This document shows positions 61,775 to 64,000 of a DNA stretch of 64,000 nucleotides, one piece after another (position 1 is the stretch's first letter; each line of letters opens with the position of its first letter). This stretch comes from Pedobacter nutrimenti (GTDB lineage: Bacteria > Bacteroidota > Bacteroidia > Sphingobacteriales > Sphingobacteriaceae). The notes beneath the pieces were generated by a model. The model was not told the DNA's origin. It saw only the letters and a list, made by a program, of their open reading frames with translations, and did no database searches. The stretch spans positions 633,745 to 697,744 of the forward strand of contig NZ_QKLU01000003.1 of the NCBI RefSeq assembly GCF_003208655.1. The letters are read 5' to 3'. The translations under genes were made by a program, and so were the position numbers.

Positions 61775-63823
61775 ATGTATCCTCAGAAAAATATTTTTAT
61801 CCTTCTTCTTTTCTTTTTTTTTCAGTTCGGCAGCAAGGCGGCAAAGCCTGCTGCATTTGCTCCTGATGGAAGACAAAACATTTCGTTGAACCAGGACTGG
61901 CAGTTTTACTTCAGTTATAATTTTGAACAGGGTATAAAAAAACAACCCGTGAACCTGCCCCATACCTGGAATGCTGCAGAAGTTTTGGAAGGCGTTGCCG
62001 ATTACAAAAGAACTTCGGCTGTTTATGAAAAAAACATTGAGGTTAAAAAGGAATGGGCTGGTAAGCGCCTGTTCCTTTATTTTGAAGGCGTGAACAATGT
62101 GGCCGCTATTTTTGTCAACCGGAAAATGCTGGCCGAGCATAAAGGGGGCTATACCGGCTTTGCAGTAGAAATTACCGATGCGGTCAAAGCTGGTCAGAAC
62201 TCCATTATGGTACAGGTCAGTAATGCCTACCGTTTAGATGTGATCCCCCTGCATGGTGATTTTAACAGTTATGGTGGCATCCATCGTCCGGTTTCTCTGC
62301 TGGTTACAGCACAAAACTGCATCACTCCGCTGGATTATGGTTCACCAGGAGTTTACCTCCGGCAAAAAGAAGTATCCGGGCAAATGGCAAAAATTGAAGT
62401 TTTCAGTAAACTGTCGTTAAAAACGACTGCAGGTTTACAGCTGAAAACCACCATTTATGATGCCGCAAAACAGGAAATCATCAGCAGCCTCAGCCCGGTA
62501 AAGGAAGCAGAAGTACTGCAAAACCTGCAGGTTGAAAAACCGCACCTATGGAACGCAAAGGCCGACCCTTACCTGTACCAGGTGCAGGTCCAGTTGCTGC
62601 AGGATCAAAAAGTCATCGATGAAGTCTGGCAACCCCTTGGCCTGCGTTATTTTAGCGTAGACCCCAATAAAGGGTTTTTTCTGAACGGAAAATACCTGGA
62701 CCTTTATGGGGTCGGGCGGCATGAAGATGTTTCAGGAAAGGGTTCTGCGTTAAGCGATCAGGACCAGGAACTCGACATGACACTGATCCGGGAATTGGGG
62801 GCAACGGCGGTAAGGTTAACCCACTATCCGCACAGCAAACGTTTTTATGAGCTTTGCGACCAGAACGGTCTGATTTTATGGTCCGAAATTCCTTTTGTAG
62901 GTCCGGGTGGTTATACCGGGGCAGGTTATGTGAGGGATGCGGAGCTGGAAAACAACATCCGCCAGTCCTTAACTGAATTGATCCGGCAAAACTACAACCA
63001 CCCTTCGGTTTGTTTCTGGGGATTATTCAATGAGTTGAATTTCAAATACGACGATCCTGTTCCATTTATTGCCAGCTTAAATGAACTGGCCAAAAAGGAA
63101 GATCCTGGACGTCTGACCACCCTGGCCTCTAATCTTGGAACCCATGAGTTTACCACCTTGACCGACCTGATGGCCTGGAATAAATATATGGGCTGGTATG
63201 GCGGGGATTTTCAGCAAATTGGAAGTTGGGCCGACCAGGTCCATCAGGCCTTGCCATTAAAACCCATTGCCATTAGTGAATACGGGGCAGGGGCCAGTCC
63301 TTTTAAACATACCGAAGAATTGACAGCCCCAGTGGCCAAAGGACCATTCCACCCCGAAGAATGGCAAACGGCTTTCCACGAAAAGCACTGGTCCGAACTA
63401 AAAAAACGCCCTTTTATATGGGGTAAATTTATCTGGGTCCTGGCCGATTTCGGCTCTTCCATCCGCACTGAAGGCGATGAGAAAGGAATGAACGATAAAG
63501 GGCTGGTTACTTATGACAGGAAGATTAAAAAAGATGCTTTTTATTTTTACAAAGCCAACTGGAACCCTCAGCCTATGCTGTACATCGCAGAGCGAAGGAA
63601 TACCGAACGCAAAAAAAACTTATGCAATATAAAAGTATTCAGCAACCTGAAAAATGTAATGTTATGGGTCAATGGGAAGCCCATTGGAAAACAAAATCCA
63701 GATGAAATGAACACCCTGCACTGGAACAATATTTTGCTGGGCAAAGGCCACAACAAGATCCTGGTCAAAGGAACTGTCGATGGAAAAACCCTCACCGATT
63801 CCTGTACCTGGGCCCTTAAATAA
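61775..63823 (+). CDS. Glycoside hydrolase family 2 enzyme
   Basis: 682 residues. Signal peptide to about residue 23. Order: sugar-binding jelly-roll domain (LNQDWQFYFSY... VNLPHTWNAAE), immunoglobulin-like domain, TIM barrel. The acid/base Glu is E420 (WGLFNELN) and the nucleophile E502 (ISEYGAG). GH2 members include beta-galactosidases, beta-glucuronidases and beta-mannosidases; the specificity is not readable. Begins three bases after the metalloprotease stop, so tightly coupled. Confidence 0.92.
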   Translation: MYPQKNIFILLLFFFFQFGSKAAKPAAFAPDGRQNISLNQDWQFYFSYNFEQGIKKQPVNLPHTWNAAEVLEGVADYKRTSAVYEKNIEVKKEWAGKRLFLYFEGVNNVAAIFVNRKMLAEHKGGYTGFAVEITDAVKAGQNSIMVQVSNAYRLDVIPLHGDFNSYGGIHRPVSLLVTAQNCITPLDYGSPGVYLRQKEVSGQMAKIEVFSKLSLKTTAGLQLKTTIYDAAKQEIISSLSPVKEAEVLQNLQVEKPHLWNAKADPYLYQVQVQLLQDQKVIDEVWQPLGLRYFSVDPNKGFFLNGKYLDLYGVGRHEDVSGKGSALSDQDQELDMTLIRELGATAVRLTHYPHSKRFYELCDQNGLILWSEIPFVGPGGYTGAGYVRDAELENNIRQSLTELIRQNYNHPSVCFWGLFNELNFKYDDPVPFIASLNELAKKEDPGRLTTLASNLGTHEFTTLTDLMAWNKYMGWYGGDFQQIGSWADQVHQALPLKPIAISEYGAGASPFKHTEELTAPVAKGPFHPEEWQTAFHEKHWSELKKRPFIWGKFIWVLADFGSSIRTEGDEKGMNDKGLVTYDRKIKKDAFYFYKANWNPQPMLYIAERRNTERKKNLCNIKVFSNLKNVMLWVNGKPIGKQNPDEMNTLHWNNILLGKGHNKILVKGTVDGKTLTDSCTWALK

Positions 63824-63838
63824 ATCAATGACCAGGCC

Positions 63839-63976
63839 ATGAAACATCAAAAAAAAGATCAGCTAAAAGTTCTGTATATTGCTTTACCGGCAGCAGCCGG
63901 TACAAAGTATGGCAGCACGGTTGGGTATCCCTTGTATTGCGGGGCGCCCGGTGGCAGAAAATTGGAACAAATCTGA
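63839..63976 (+). CDS. Doubtful small ORF, 45 codons
   Basis: Reads MKHQKKDQLKVLYIALPAAAG... It lies in the gap between the GH2 gene and the next start. A hairpin TACCGGC/GCCGGTA (63885-63891 with 63896-63902) sits inside it. No recognised family and the composition is poor, so it may be noncoding. Confidence 0.2.
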   Translation: MKHQKKDQLKVLYIALPAAAGTKYGSTVGYPLYCGAPGGRKLEQI

Positions 63977-63989
63977 AAATAGATAGACG

Positions 63990-64000
63990 ATGAAAACGAT
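63990..64000 (+). CDS. Start of a truncated gene at the right edge
   Basis: ATGAAAACGAT begins a frame (MKT...) cut by the window edge; a Met-Lys-Thr opening suits a secreted PUL protein. Only position and start codon support it. Confidence 0.4.

Overview
The window reads as a chromosomal segment of a Bacteroidota bacterium, most likely Sphingobacteriaceae and Pedobacter-like. Support: two SusC/SusD pairs, a hybrid two-component regulator of the HTCS type, many lipoproteins whose signal ends in S-C-S/K, weak or absent Shine-Dalgarno sequences, a few TAnnTTTG-type -7 elements, and moderate GC. I see no insertion sequence, integrase, tRNA, rRNA or CRISPR array.

Layout. 1-2573: end of an EmrA-like HlyD adaptor and an EmrB-like MFS pump. 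2633-5701: a TlpA-like thioredoxin lipoprotein-type protein, divergent from a LytS/LytR-type kinase and LytTR regulator. 5874-9944: two adenosylcobalamin riboswitches, one before a hotdog acyl-CoA thioesterase (unusual) and one before metE (classical), with an Lrp/AsnC gene between them. 10062-12011: a His-rich small protein and a Zn-type CDF exporter with a long cytosolic tail. 12047-15424: small metabolic and regulatory genes (HxlR with a divergent quinone reductase and a 17-bp palindrome, VOC, GyrI-like, small coiled-coil proteins).

15426-40857: the centrepiece, an extracellular contractile injection system (eCIS, Afp/PVC/T6SS-iv-like). Thirteen contiguous core genes plus an AAA+ ATPase run on the + strand from 17692 to 37838: cap (DUF4255), an unknown subunit, sheath, two tubes, DUF5908, LysM tube adaptor, VgrG-like spike, PAAR tip, gp25, baseplate J, adhesin-like fibre, Afp12-like baseplate, tape measure and ATPase. 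It is divergent from a membrane protein with a degenerate GH18 domain. It is followed, after one opposite-strand MaoC gene, by a leaderless phospholipase-D-like protein that is the best cargo candidate. The sheath carries a 96-bp tandem tetrapeptide repeat of lysine, aspartate and alanine/proline. The common promoter region holds a 9-bp inverted repeat and a 14-bp palindrome.

40869-44653: two paralogous IPT/TIG lipoproteins around a small secreted protein, then an AraC regulator divergent from a quinone-type oxidoreductase. 44856-63823: a polysaccharide utilization locus, with the HTCS sensor on the minus strand and, divergently, SusC-SusD-SusC-SusD, a beta-helix protein, a metzincin-like protease with a discoidin domain, and a GH2 glycosidase. 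The HTCS would sense an oligosaccharide in the periplasm and switch on the uptake and degradation operon. A new gene appears to begin at the right edge.
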